Positions 25,016 to 35,402 of a DNA stretch of 64,000 nt are shown piece by piece. Below the pieces are notes generated by a model. That model worked only from the letters and a program-made list of their open reading frames with translations. It was not told where the DNA came from and did no database searches. This DNA comes from Pardosa pseudoannulata. Taxonomy: Eukaryota; Arthropoda; Arachnida; Araneae; Lycosidae. The stretch lies in the NCBI GenBank assembly GCA_032207245.1, contig CM063498.1, positions 53,317,669 to 53,381,668 on the forward strand. The letters are read 5' to 3'. Positions within the stretch are counted from its first letter, which is position 1; each line of letters starts with the position of its first letter. A program made the position numbers and the translations under genes.

Positions 25016-27862
25016 AATGTTTTCTGAACACAGCAGAATATTATAGAGTACTCGTTAAAGAATATAACGTAAATATTACGAAAGCATAGTACGCTAGAGA
25101 ATAAGCTGCTTTAACACCTTAAACCCCGTTTTTCTGGTGAAAAGTTTTAATCGAAAAGAGATATATAGGTATAGTGTAAGTTAACTTTTGCAAATTTTTA
25201 GTTATGGGGATGACTAGGAACGGAAAAAGAGGTAAAAGTTATTAAAAAATGTTATACAAAGTGTAAACAATTTAATTACATGTTTATTTTAAATTTCATC
25301 CATATCAGACACAAAAATGCATTAAGGGGTTATTGCTTGATTTCCACTATAAGAATACAAAATACAAATCAGGCTGTTTATTAAAGTATTTTCAGATCGT
25401 AAAGCACTACGTAATCTCTACTTTTTTTTCTTGGAATTGGAATTGGAATTTACTAATTAAAACTTTTTTTTACAAAACGTCTATCTTTTCTCATTCGGAG
25501 ACATATTTTAGGATTTATTTTAAATATTTCTTCATATTAAAAATCTGCATTTAAAAAAATAGACCATTATAATTTATCTAGGAAAAGTTTTCTTAAAAGA
25601 TCAGAATACTAAACAGTACTGGTTAAAGAAGATAAGGTAAGTATCAAGAAAGCATAGTAAGCTAGAAAATAAGCTGTTTTAACACCGTAAAGCACTAGTT
25701 TTTTGTTCCTGAAAAACTGGTGAAAAATTTTAAACTGAAAATTAATATATAGGTATAGTGTAAGTTAATTTTTGCAATTTCAGTTATGGGGTGACACTAG
25801 GGAACGGAAAATGAAGTAAAAGTTATAAAAAGTTGTTTTACACAAAGTATAAACAATTTAATTACATGTTTATTTTAAATTCAGTCCATATCAGACATAA
25901 AAATGCATTAAAGGGTTATTGCTTGATTTCCATTATAAGAAAACAAAATACAAAAACAGGCTGTTTATTAAAGTATTTTCAGATCGTAAAGCATCACGTA
26001 ATCTCTAATTATCTTTTTTTTAATTGAAATTGGAATTTACTAATTTATAAAGTTTTTGCAAAACGTCTATCTTTTCTTATTCCGAGACATATTTTAGGAT
26101 TTTTTTTAAAAATATTCCTTCATATTAAAAATCTGTATTTAAAAAATAGACCATTATAATTTATCTAGGAAAAGTTTTCTTAAAAGAGCAGAATATTAAA
26201 CAGTACTGGTTAAAGAAGATAAGGTAAGTATCAAGAAAGCATAGTACGCTAGAGAATAAGCTGTTTTAACACCGTAAAGCACTAGTTTTATTTTCTGAAA
26301 AACTGGTGAAAAATTTTAAACTGAAAATTAATATATAGGTATTGTGTAAGTTAATTTTTGCAATTTCAGTTATAGGGAGACACTAGGGAACGGAAAATGA
26401 AGTAAAAGTTATAAAAATTGTTTTACACAAAGTATAAACAATTTAATTACATGTTTATTTTAAATTTCATCCATATCAGACACAAAAATGCATTAAGGGG
26501 TTATTGCTTGATTTCCATTATAAGAAAACAAAATACAAAAACAGGTTGTTTATTAAAGTATTTTCAGATCGTAAAGTACTACGTAATCTCTAATTATCTT
26601 TTTTTAATTGGAATTGGAATTTACTAAGATAAAGTTTTTGCAAAACGTCTATCTTTTCTCATTCCGAGACATATTTTAGGATTTTTTTTTTTTTAAAAAA
26701 TCCTTCATATTAAAAAATCTGCATTTAAAAAATAGACCATTATAATTTATCTAGAAAAGTTTTCTTAAAGAGCAGAATATTAAACAGTACTGGTTAAAGA
26801 AGATAAGGTAAGAATCAAGAAAACATAGTAAGCTAGAAAATAAGCTGTTTTAACACCGTAAAGCACTAGTTTTTTGTTTCTGAAAAACTGGTGAAAAATT
26901 TTAAACTGAAAATTAATATATAGGTATTGTGTAAGTTAATTTTTGCAATTTCAGTTATGGGGTGACACTAGGGAACGGAAAATGAAGTAAAAGTTATAAA
27001 AAGTTGTTTTACACAAAGTATAAACAATTTAATTACATGTTTATTTTAAATTCAGTCCATATCAGACATAAAAATGCATTAAAGGGTTATTGCTTGATTT
27101 CCATTATAAGAAAACAAAATACAAAAACAGGCTGTTTATTAAAGTATTTTCAGATCGTAAAGCATCACGTAATCTCTAATTATCTTTTTTTTAATTGAAA
27201 TTGGAATTTACTAATTTATAAAGTTTTTGCAAAACGTCTATCTTTTCTTATTCCGAGACATATTTTAGGATTTTTTTTAAAAATATTCCTTCATATTAAA
27301 AATCTGTATTTAAAAAATAGACCATTATAATTTATCTAGGAAAAGTTTTCTTAAAAGAGCAGAATATTAAACAGTACTGGTTAAAGAAGATAAGGTAAGT
27401 ATCAAGAAAGCATAGTACGCTAGAGAATAAGCTGTTTTAACACCGTAAAGCACTAGTTTTATTTTCTGAAAAACTGGTGAAAAATTTTAAACTGAAAATT
27501 AATATATAGGTATTGTGTAAGTTAAGTTTTGCAATTTCAGTTATAGGGAGACACTAGGGAACGGAAAATGGGGTAAAAGATATAAAAAATTGTTTTACAC
27601 AAAGTATAAACAATTTAATTACATGTTTATTTAAAATTTCATCCATATCAGACACAAAAATGCATTAACGGGTTATTGCTTGATTTCCATTATAAGAAAA
27701 CAAAATACAAAAACAGGTTGTTTATTAAAGTATTTTCAGATCGTAAAGTACTACGTAATCTATAATTATCTTTTTTTTTTCAAAATGTATAAGACGTTTC
27801 TGTATATACCACCATTTCCTATTTCCTATTTTTTTATTTATCTATATACTGAGAATGAATAA
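25016..27862. repeat. ~585-bp tandem array with ABAB higher-order structure (~4.9 copies)
   Basis: Units start near 'tctaggaaaagttttctt' at about 25016, 25578, 26163, 26749 and 27335. Two subtypes alternate: the type with 'cattaaagggttattg' and 'gcatcacgtaat' at 25833 and 27004, and the type with 'cattaaggggttattg' and 'actacgtaat' at 25290, 26418 and 27590. Copies two units apart (1171 bp) are nearly identical, more so than neighbours. The 3' third of each unit ('gcaaaacgtctatctttt' to 'gaccattataatttatct') is homologous to part of the 252-bp unit next door. Short open frames of 60-70 codons recur with the period and are by-products of the repeat. Confidence 0.88.
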
Positions 27863-29221
27863 ATAAAAAGTTTTTTCCTCAATTTTGAATTAAATTGAAT
27901 TATTCTCTGGAAAAATTTCGATTAAATTTATTTACAATTCATTTCCTAAGCTTACACGTACAGCATCCAATTTAGGTTCAGGTAAATTTTTAATCAAATA
28001 CAGACTTAATCTTTCCCGTATGGAAATGTTTTTTTCATTAAATCTTTCTCTTAAACCGCTCGCTAAGATAAATCGGAAAACCGAAACGAAAACAACTTAC
28101 AAGAAACTTCGAGTTTGGCGGTCGCCACACATAACTGTCGTCGCCAACCCGCAACTTGTCTGTCGCGATCCGCTTTCTCCAAATTATTCCTCCTCATGCA
28201 ATCGTGGAAGGAAGCAGCCAGGATATTGGCTCCCTATTACAGACTCTTACCTGGAGCTTGGATTTTAGCAGACAAATGAAAAAATCTCCGAAAAGTACTT
28301 TCGAAAACGGCTGCATCAGGAATATTCTTATTTCAACATATTTTTGTCGATAGAAATTTTATCAGCATCTGTATTTGCATTTTAAAAGAAAATTTGACTT
28401 TTCTAAAACTTTGTTTTAGGATATAATTTCCTCGTTTTCTGGTATCTCATAATTCACCGAAATACTGTATTTATTAATGTGAAAACTTCATAGAATTACT
28501 GAAAAAGGTCTAAAATTTTTATAAGACTCTAACAAAGCATTTATAATAATTTAGATGCTTTTCTACCACGTATAAACTTCTATCATTATATAAAAAATTA
28601 TTTGATTCAATTATACCTAATTTTATCTAATTGTAATCTAATTGTATTTTCCCTTTTATGGTATTTGATGAGTGATTAAAATATTGATATATGGAAATTT
28701 ACAAATCATATAGTTAAAAAGTGATTTGTTTATTTAATAATGTGGATAGTTAAAGCTATATGGAACCACTGAATCACTTATGACAGTCATTTTCAGTTTT
28801 ATATAACAGTGCATAATAATGGTTGGGACTTTCTCGTAGAATAAAAGCACTGTTTATTTATAAATAAATTTATAACCATAATATTCCAGTAAGGTTTGTA
28901 AATTTAAGAAGAAATTATAGTTTTAATCTAATTTATTTCTTTCTATATTAATGCTTTGCTAATTAGGAAAAAATCGTTTTTAATTAAACGAGAAGATATT
29001 TATAGTTTTTGAATACTTCAGAGAAAATGGAAGATTAAATATTTATAAACGCTATATCAGGAATTTCAGAAACAGTTTCTATGTCAAGTATTTCTATATT
29101 CAATTTTGTAAGGAAAAGACTTGGACATGCTGAATGAAAAATATGTGTTTACGGTGGAGTATACAAACTAAACTAGTTTGAGCATACAAGAAACATCTGA
29201 AATAATGTTCCCGCTTTATAG
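27863..29221. other. Upstream region of the receptor exon with a CpG-richer island
   Basis: Mostly AT-rich. The segment about 28010-28270 is much richer in GC and CpG ('ggcggtcgccac', 'gtcgtcgcc', 'ctgtcgcgatccgc') than anything near it and could hold the promoter or 5' leader of the receptor gene 1 kb downstream. On the minus strand it also contains CCAG|GTAAGAG near 28250, a good donor in the opposite direction, so a divergent transcript is possible. No TATA box or coding homology was recognised. Confidence 0.3.
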
Positions 29222-29911
29222 CTGTGACCAAATCTGATTTCGATATGGCTCCAATAGGTTACATTTTCTTTTTGATGACTCTTATAGTTGCTATTGAAGT
29301 TCAATCCAATGATATGAAACCTATTCGATTGGCTGTATTAGCTCCGGATGACGACTCGTTGCCATTCTCTCTTCACAAAGTTCTACCAGCTGTTCTCTAT
29401 GCTGTGAGAACCCTTTTGAGGCAAGGAGAAAGGCCAATGGAAGTTCTATACCGAGACACTCAGTGTTCTTCTACTTATGGGCCTCTCGCCGCCTTTTCGC
29501 TCTATAACTCTGGACTCGCTGACATATTCCTTGGACCTCTCTGTCCGTACGTGCTGGCACCAGTAGCACGTTACTCGTCTGTATGGGGATTGCCCATATT
29601 GACAGCTGGTGGACAAAATGACAATTTCGATCATAAAGAACCCCATTATAGAATTCTCACGAGGATGAACGGATACTATTCTCAAATTGCTACGATTGTC
29701 CTCCAGGTCTTGAAGAAGTTTAACTGGAAGGTAGTGGCTCTTCTGTTTCACAACTACGAGGACAGGACTAAAGGAAATTCTAACTGCTACTTCACTCTTG
29801 GAGCTGTTTTCACTGCTCTGGGAAAGCAGTCTTTCCACAGAGGTTTTGACGAGTACAGTAAAAGCACAGATTACAGAAAGCTGCTTAAAGAAGTAACTTT
29901 ACATTCGAGAA
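29222..29911 (+). CDS. Natriuretic-peptide-receptor-like protein, first coding exon
   Basis: Coding starts at the ATG at 29245 (context TTCGATATGGCT); an upstream in-frame GTG at 29224 is not a plausible eukaryotic start. Residues 1-21 form a signal peptide (hydrophobic IGYIFFLMTLIVA). Residues 26-222 match the N-terminal lobe of the extracellular ligand-binding (ANF receptor, periplasmic-binding-protein-like) domain of natriuretic peptide receptors / receptor guanylyl cyclases. Hallmarks are IRLAVLAP (27-34), IFLGPLCPYVLAPVARYSSV (94-113), ILTAGG (118-123), LTRMNGYYSQ (138-147), a Lys-Phe-Asn-Trp-Lys strand (158-162) and CYFTLGAVF (181-189). Cys74 and Cys100 are spaced as the family's first disulfide. 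Translation stays clean to GTAAGT at 29912, a strong donor leaving a phase-1 break after codon 222. An acceptor-like 'tatag' at 29217-29221 suggests an upstream leader exon. The rest of the ligand domain, the membrane segment and any kinase-like/cyclase domains are not visible, so I cannot say whether the full protein has cyclase activity or is a clearance-type receptor. No stop or frameshift: the exon looks functional. Confidence 0.88.
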
Positions 29912-29920
29912 GTAAGTACC
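29912..29920 (+). promoter_or_regulatory. Splice donor of receptor exon
   Basis: GTAAGTACC directly follows the last homologous codon; the reading frame continues only nine more codons into the intron before a stop at 29938. Phase 1. Confidence 0.75.
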
Positions 29921-30120
29921 TCTCGATGTCTCTGCATTAGGTTTTTTAGAATTGTCTTATTTCTGCTTGTATATACTATTATATTTTTTGCTAGAACAAT
30001 GGGTTTTATAAAGAAATATTTAGTTAGGCATTTTGTTGTTCAGAATATATTGGTATATCTTTATTTTCTACCAAAAATGAAAAAAGTGCTATATTGTAAG
30101 TAAACCTCTTCCCTGCGTCT

Positions 30121-30231
30121 CCCGGACTCAGTTCGGGCAGCTTAAATGCACCAAGTTTGGAATTCCCGAACTGAGTTCGGGCAAAAAAGAAAACTGTATT
30201 TTAATTCCATAAAGCCCGAAATCGGTTCGTC
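30121..30231. repeat. Cluster of three short GC-rich palindromes
   Basis: CCCGGACTCAGTTCGGG (30121-30137), CCCGAACTGAGTTCGGG (30165-30181) and a decayed CCCGAAATCGGTTCGTC (30215-30231), spaced 44 and 50 bp. The second is a perfect 8-bp stem with a single central base. A related palindrome occurs at about 41137-41152 (ccgaactgagctcgg). Confidence 0.8.
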
Positions 30232-31179
30232 CAATGCATAATATTTAATTTGCCATTTTATCAATAGATAGAGATACATTCCCGCAAAACATTCGGCAGT
30301 TTTTAGACATTTGCCGCTATTTCTCGGATACTGTGAAGCATTTATGAAATCCAAATAAACCTGAGGGACATGGAATTCTCAACAACTAAGAATGTTATAA
30401 TATTGTTTATTAAATTATTATATTTATCCAGAAACGTATGTCATATGATTTATTTTGCTGTAACTTTAGCAAAATTTTTGTCATCCCTTAAATTCTCCCA
30501 TATAAGTAAATATATTGAAAATAGTTATTTAATTTAGAATTTTGTTTCAAAAATAATCTATTTATAACATTTCGATGATAATAACAAACGAAATTAAAGA
30601 GAAAAAATAATCTCCATTATCGATACGTTTTTTTTTTAAATATATACCACAGACAAGTGGTTAAAATCTGATAATAATATATTTTTACTGATATTAAGTC
30701 TAAAATAATGTAAGCTCCTATAATTTTCGTAACTAGCTAAAAGACGAAAAGTTATGCATTAATTTTTTATTTCACACACGTGCAAAACACAATAAAGGAA
30801 ATTACAATCCATAAGAAATGAATCATTCTATGTAACCTAATTTACATAATTAGTGTTTGAAAGAGCGATTTTCGTGTGCACGTTATAAAGTGACATTAAC
30901 GAATAATTTGCTTAAATGAATTATTTAAAAGCGAATGCTTTATTATATTTTGCGCAATTTATACGCTGTTTTCTACCTTTTTTGCAGTCTTTAAATTGTT
31001 TACATTTATTTATACAAACACGGGTAATTTCCTTGAAATATTTGATGATTCATATATTTTTAATATACTTTTTCTAAAAATAAACATAACAAAATAAGGT
31101 TATTACGCTGTATTGAAATTATATGTATCACATTAACTTTAATCTATTGGTAACGCTAATAATACAAAAATAACTACAA

Positions 31180-31180
<1 letters not shown>
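30232..31180. other. AT-rich intronic sequence, nothing recognised
   Basis: No exon of the receptor or other feature could be identified. Confidence 0.4.
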
Positions 31181-31247
<67 letters not shown>

Positions 31248-31270
31248 ATATATATTTATATATAATATAT
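31181..31270. repeat. Short (TA)n microsatellite
   Basis: About 60 bp of pure TA followed by degenerate TA/TTA sequence. Confidence 0.9.
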
Positions 31271-32616
31271 TGTATTATATAACATATATTATAATATAAC
31301 TATATGTTTTATTTGAGAATAATTCGATTATATAGCGTAAAATATTATATATATTTCTTATCAAATAATATAATATAATGCTCTATAGTGCATTGCGAGA
31401 ATACAGTAGGTTGCCTTTTAAAATATTTATTTTAAAAATGCATTGATCAAATATGATGTTAGTTGTGATAAAATATTTCTATTTCAGGAAATAATAAATA
31501 GATTAATTCTCATTATATCCTAAAAGTTTTTAATTGCCGTATTTATGAATATGTCCAATTGTATATTCTCATGAACAAGTTTTCAAGACTTCTTAGAACA
31601 TTTATGACCTTGAGGAAGTAATAAGTCCCTATTGTATAGTTCAGAGTAGCCATATTATATTACATTAAATGTTAAAACACATGCGTTGATAAAATGATAA
31701 CCGATCTTATTACACACATTTATGAAAAAGATTTTCTTTTACGCTAAATATTTACGTGGGTATAACACTTTACATCTGGATTTAAAAAATTACTGTACTT
31801 TAGTCTACATTTTTAATATGAGCATTTATGTAACGTATAATTTACTAAAATATCGCCATATTTTAATGGCAACAAACATTTTTTCTTAAAAATAGATTTA
31901 CATTTTTTTAAATCGTACACTTTTCGTATTGCAAATAGTTAACTTAATAATTTTACTTTTTATTTCATATTATATTTAAACTAACTGGGCAACGAATTCA
32001 GCTTACACTAAATGAAAATGACAAAGATCCTTGATATTTTTCACATTTTTTTAATACTCTGGCTGCATTCGCCATTTTGTAACTTTGTTACAAATTTATT
32101 AACGATTTTACATAAAAATGGGATAAATTTTAAAATATAATGTCACCTGGGACATTTTGTTGTTACCATTATGTTAAAGATAGCATACCAGAAAATAAAA
32201 GGACTTAAAATGAAGAAGTGCACGAAAACATACATATTATTCAGGTATTATAACAAATCAAACATTTTACTATTATGAAACGATATATTTTGAAGACAAA
32301 ATGACGCGTTTTGGGCTGAATTGTGACATATTGATTATGCTCCCTGTTCTTTAAAAGCGCTGAGCTGAGAAATACTGGTTTACAATAAAACTCGTTTATT
32401 AATATTAGACTGTTATGTGATATTGAAATTGGTATTAGAAAATTAATATTAAATATTTTTGAATTGACGATACATATTTATGATTTACGTTATTTTAAAT
32501 AATTTACCCCTAACATTAATAATATATATTATTATCTTTTATTCTAGTTTGTTAACGTGGGAATACTTGCTCGTTAGTTGACTATAATCCCTTTTATTTA
32601 CTTAACACATCATTTC
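31271..32616. other. AT-rich intronic sequence, nothing recognised
   Basis: No supported gene, RNA or repeat. Confidence 0.4.
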
Positions 32617-32630
32617 TTAAAATAGCTGAA

Positions 32631-32804
32631 GCCGAACGATGGCCGATTGGTTAAGGTGCTGGTTCGGTACCAGAGTTCGTGGGTTCGAATCCCACAGAGG
32701 CATGGCTGTTCGTAGCCGTTCGGAATGGGCTTTAAGCTGTAGGTCCCGGTCTCATTAGCCCTCGTGTTGAAAAAGTAGTAGACCGCAGCACTCCAAACCA
32801 AACC
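32631..32804 (+). mobile_element. tRNA-derived SINE, copy 2, with perfect target-site duplication
   Basis: 174 bp bounded by a perfect 14-bp direct repeat TTAAAATAGCTGAA (32617-32630 and 32805-32818). Head with A-box 'tggccgattggttaagg' and B-box GGTTCGAATCC; body 'taggtcccggtctcattag' and 'ccctcgtgttg'; 3' end 'caaaccaaacc'. The precise duplication shows insertion by target-primed reverse transcription. Confidence 0.93.
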
Positions 32805-32818
32805 TTAAAATAGCTGAA

Positions 32819-33005
32819 CAATGGCTGAATGGTAGAGCTCTGCTCTTTCCTACGAGAGTTCTCCTGTTCGAATCCCACTGCTGGATGTATGTTCGAAGTT
32901 GTTTGGAACCGGTTTGAAGCAATAGGTCACAAGGACTAATGAGAATGTCTCATTAGTCCTCGTGAGCCAAACAGTAGACGGTAGTTCTCCAAACAAAACA
33001 AAACC
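32819..33005 (+). mobile_element. tRNA-derived SINE, older subfamily, copy 3
   Basis: Diverged relative directly downstream of copy 2: head 'caatggctgaatggtaga', B-box-like TGTTCGAATCC, body with an internal duplication around 'ggactaatgagaatgtctca', and the end 'ccaaacaaaacaaaacc'. Copy 2 inserted at its 5' edge. Divergence suggests an earlier subfamily. Confidence 0.75.
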
Positions 33006-33589
33006 ATTTCTGAAAATAACAATAGAGAGACCCCTTGTAAATTTTATTTTACATTTTATAACGTTAATAGTTGAAACATTTAGCTGACAAATTAAAATGT
33101 GATCTGATAATATTAAATTAGCCTTAAGATATTCTAAAATTGCAAATATTTTAACTCGGAAAGAGTATTTAAAATGTTTGCTAGCAACGAGTTTACTGCA
33201 TATTTGAGTAGTATTTATGTTTATTCTTAGTCGGTGTTTGATAAAATACTCTTTCTGTTTATATTCTTATTAATTTTTCAGAATTTACTGCGACGGGAAT
33301 ATAAAAATTTCAGTTACTTTTCACCCAGTTTAATATAACTGTCCTTTTAAATTTTAGTTTACAGTAAGAAATATAAAATATGATCCACAGGTAGAAATTT
33401 CATAGTTATGGGGAATTTTCAGATTGTAAAAATTATCGAAATTTCTCTAGCATATCAGAAGTAATAATTTAGCTTCCTATCAAACTGGCATTAGTATTCT
33501 TCATTTCAATGTATATCATACACAGAATGCTAAAAAGGTAAATCTTTCATAACCTAATTAAACAAACAACAATTTTTAGAACAGAATAA
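33006..33589. other. AT-rich intronic sequence, nothing recognised
   Basis: Contains a polypyrimidine-AG near 33290, but the following frame has an early stop and no receptor homology. Confidence 0.4.
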
Positions 33590-33935
33590 GGACATTTGTA
33601 TGCGATGTCAAACATATTTAAATGTATGACTTATCTGTCTTATATTTTCAGTGTACCTCAACATGCTAATTTCAGTTTAATTGTTCTTGAGGAAATAGTT
33701 AATTAATCTAATTAATTGAATTCAACATTTTTAGTTTAATGAATATATTTCATTTGTAATACAGAAATGAGATGTATTATGAATGAAAATAAATATTATA
33801 TTTAAATTACTTTAAAAGTAGTAATAACATGACTTAATCCGTGGGCCGTAAAAAATGTTCCAAAAAATACCTGTTGAAAACTTCAGAAAATATTTTGACA
33901 TAGCAGTATTTAATTCTATTTTGTAGTACAGAGTC
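33590..33935 (+). repeat. Dispersed repeat Y, copy 1, ending in a TA array
   Basis: About 345 bp homologous and co-oriented with 37672-38025. Shared landmarks: 'aggacat', 'aaacatatttaaatgtatga', 'cttatatttt.cagt.tacct', 'gaatatatttcatttataat' and 'tatttaaatta.tttaaaa.tag'. Both copies terminate in a (TA)n array. Confidence 0.8.
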
Positions 33936-34462
<527 letters not shown>

Positions 34463-34984
34463 TTTCCATACTATAAGTTCTAGTTATTCCTAGAATCCAT
34501 AACTAATAACTATGAGTTCTAGTTATTCTTAAACTTTTCAGTACTATGGGTTTTATAATTTTGTAAACGTTAAAATGAGTGTCTTCCGAAATATAGCAAG
34601 AGTTTAGAAATTTATTCCTACCATGATATTTTTAGATATTGCAATTGCCTTTTATTAGCATTAAAAAACAAAAATACATAAATTTCTTTGTATATTAAAG
34701 CCATAATTTTTAACTCATTAATATCTATTATTACTATTTAGATTCAATTAAAAAATACTTTTTTAAATATTTATGTTTTATGTGAAGGACTTTTTGCCAG
34801 AGTGTGGCTGGGCTTGGATAAATATCAAATTAATCAAAATAACTTTTAAAATTATAAGGCAAATATTGAGATGTCCTGATCAAAGTTGAAACCTAAAATA
34901 AAAAGTATAAATTTCGGGATTTCAATTAACAAAATATAATATTAAAATATACACAACATCAATACAGAAAGATCACTATATCAA
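34463..34984. other. AT-rich sequence, nothing recognised
   Basis: Only a short local duplication, 'taagttctagttattc' / 'tgagttctagttattc', near 34474 and 34514. Confidence 0.5.
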
Positions 34985-35402
34985 GAATTAACTTCAAAAG
35001 CATAGTCTAACTCATTTACAGCCAAAAAATGCGGCTGATTTATGTTATGACAATTAGTCAAACCAAGAACAATTGAACCAGAGACTATTCGTATTAAGAC
35101 AAAGAGGTGTGCCTTTCGTTTTACGAGCACCTCAAGGGTGAAAGTATGACTTATGCTCATTGGGTCCTCTTAATTTTGAAACTGCTACCAATCAGAAGAC
35201 CCATAGGATTGGCCTGCTATCCCCAGATATATGGATTGAGAACTTGGAGGACATTATGACCATGAACATATTTTATGTGCCCAGTCACCTTTAACGAAAT
35301 CAGCGGATCTTAGACCTTAGTTCTTAGATATCTTGTTCTCCGAAGCCGCTAAACTCCAGTTACCAGATAGTTGCTTTTGCCAACTGAGTTACCGTTGCTT
35401 CC
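34985..35402 (-). mobile_element. Candidate tRNA-headed retroposon (second SINE family)
   Basis: On the minus strand 35402 to about 35330 resembles a tRNA 5' half: 'acggtaactcagttggcaaa' fits the A-box and D-arm, and 'ctatctggtaactggag' fits the anticodon arm. The B-box region is degraded. The GC-richer body continues to about 34985. The first ~20 nt of this head recur at each unit boundary of the adjacent tandem array (near 36010 and 36725). Internal Pol III promoter assignment is inference; no target-site duplication found. Confidence 0.4.

Noticed and set aside
25833..27862. Series of similar 60-69-codon proteins at 585-bp intervals
   Set aside because: They arise from the tandem repeat itself, vary freely in length with indels, and match no family.
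25016..27862. CRISPR-like regular spacing
   Set aside because: Repeat units are hundreds of base pairs long with no short repeat/unique spacer structure, and the sequence is clearly eukaryotic.
29446..29838. 130-codon open frame antisense to the receptor exon
   Set aside because: A shadow of the conserved coding strand; no domain and no independent evidence.
32610..32801. 63-codon minus-strand open frame, and similar ones at 41595-41792
   Set aside because: They are antisense readings of SINE copies.
33270..33360. Possible receptor exon after 'aatttttcag'
   Set aside because: The required phase gives a stop within a few codons and no homology.
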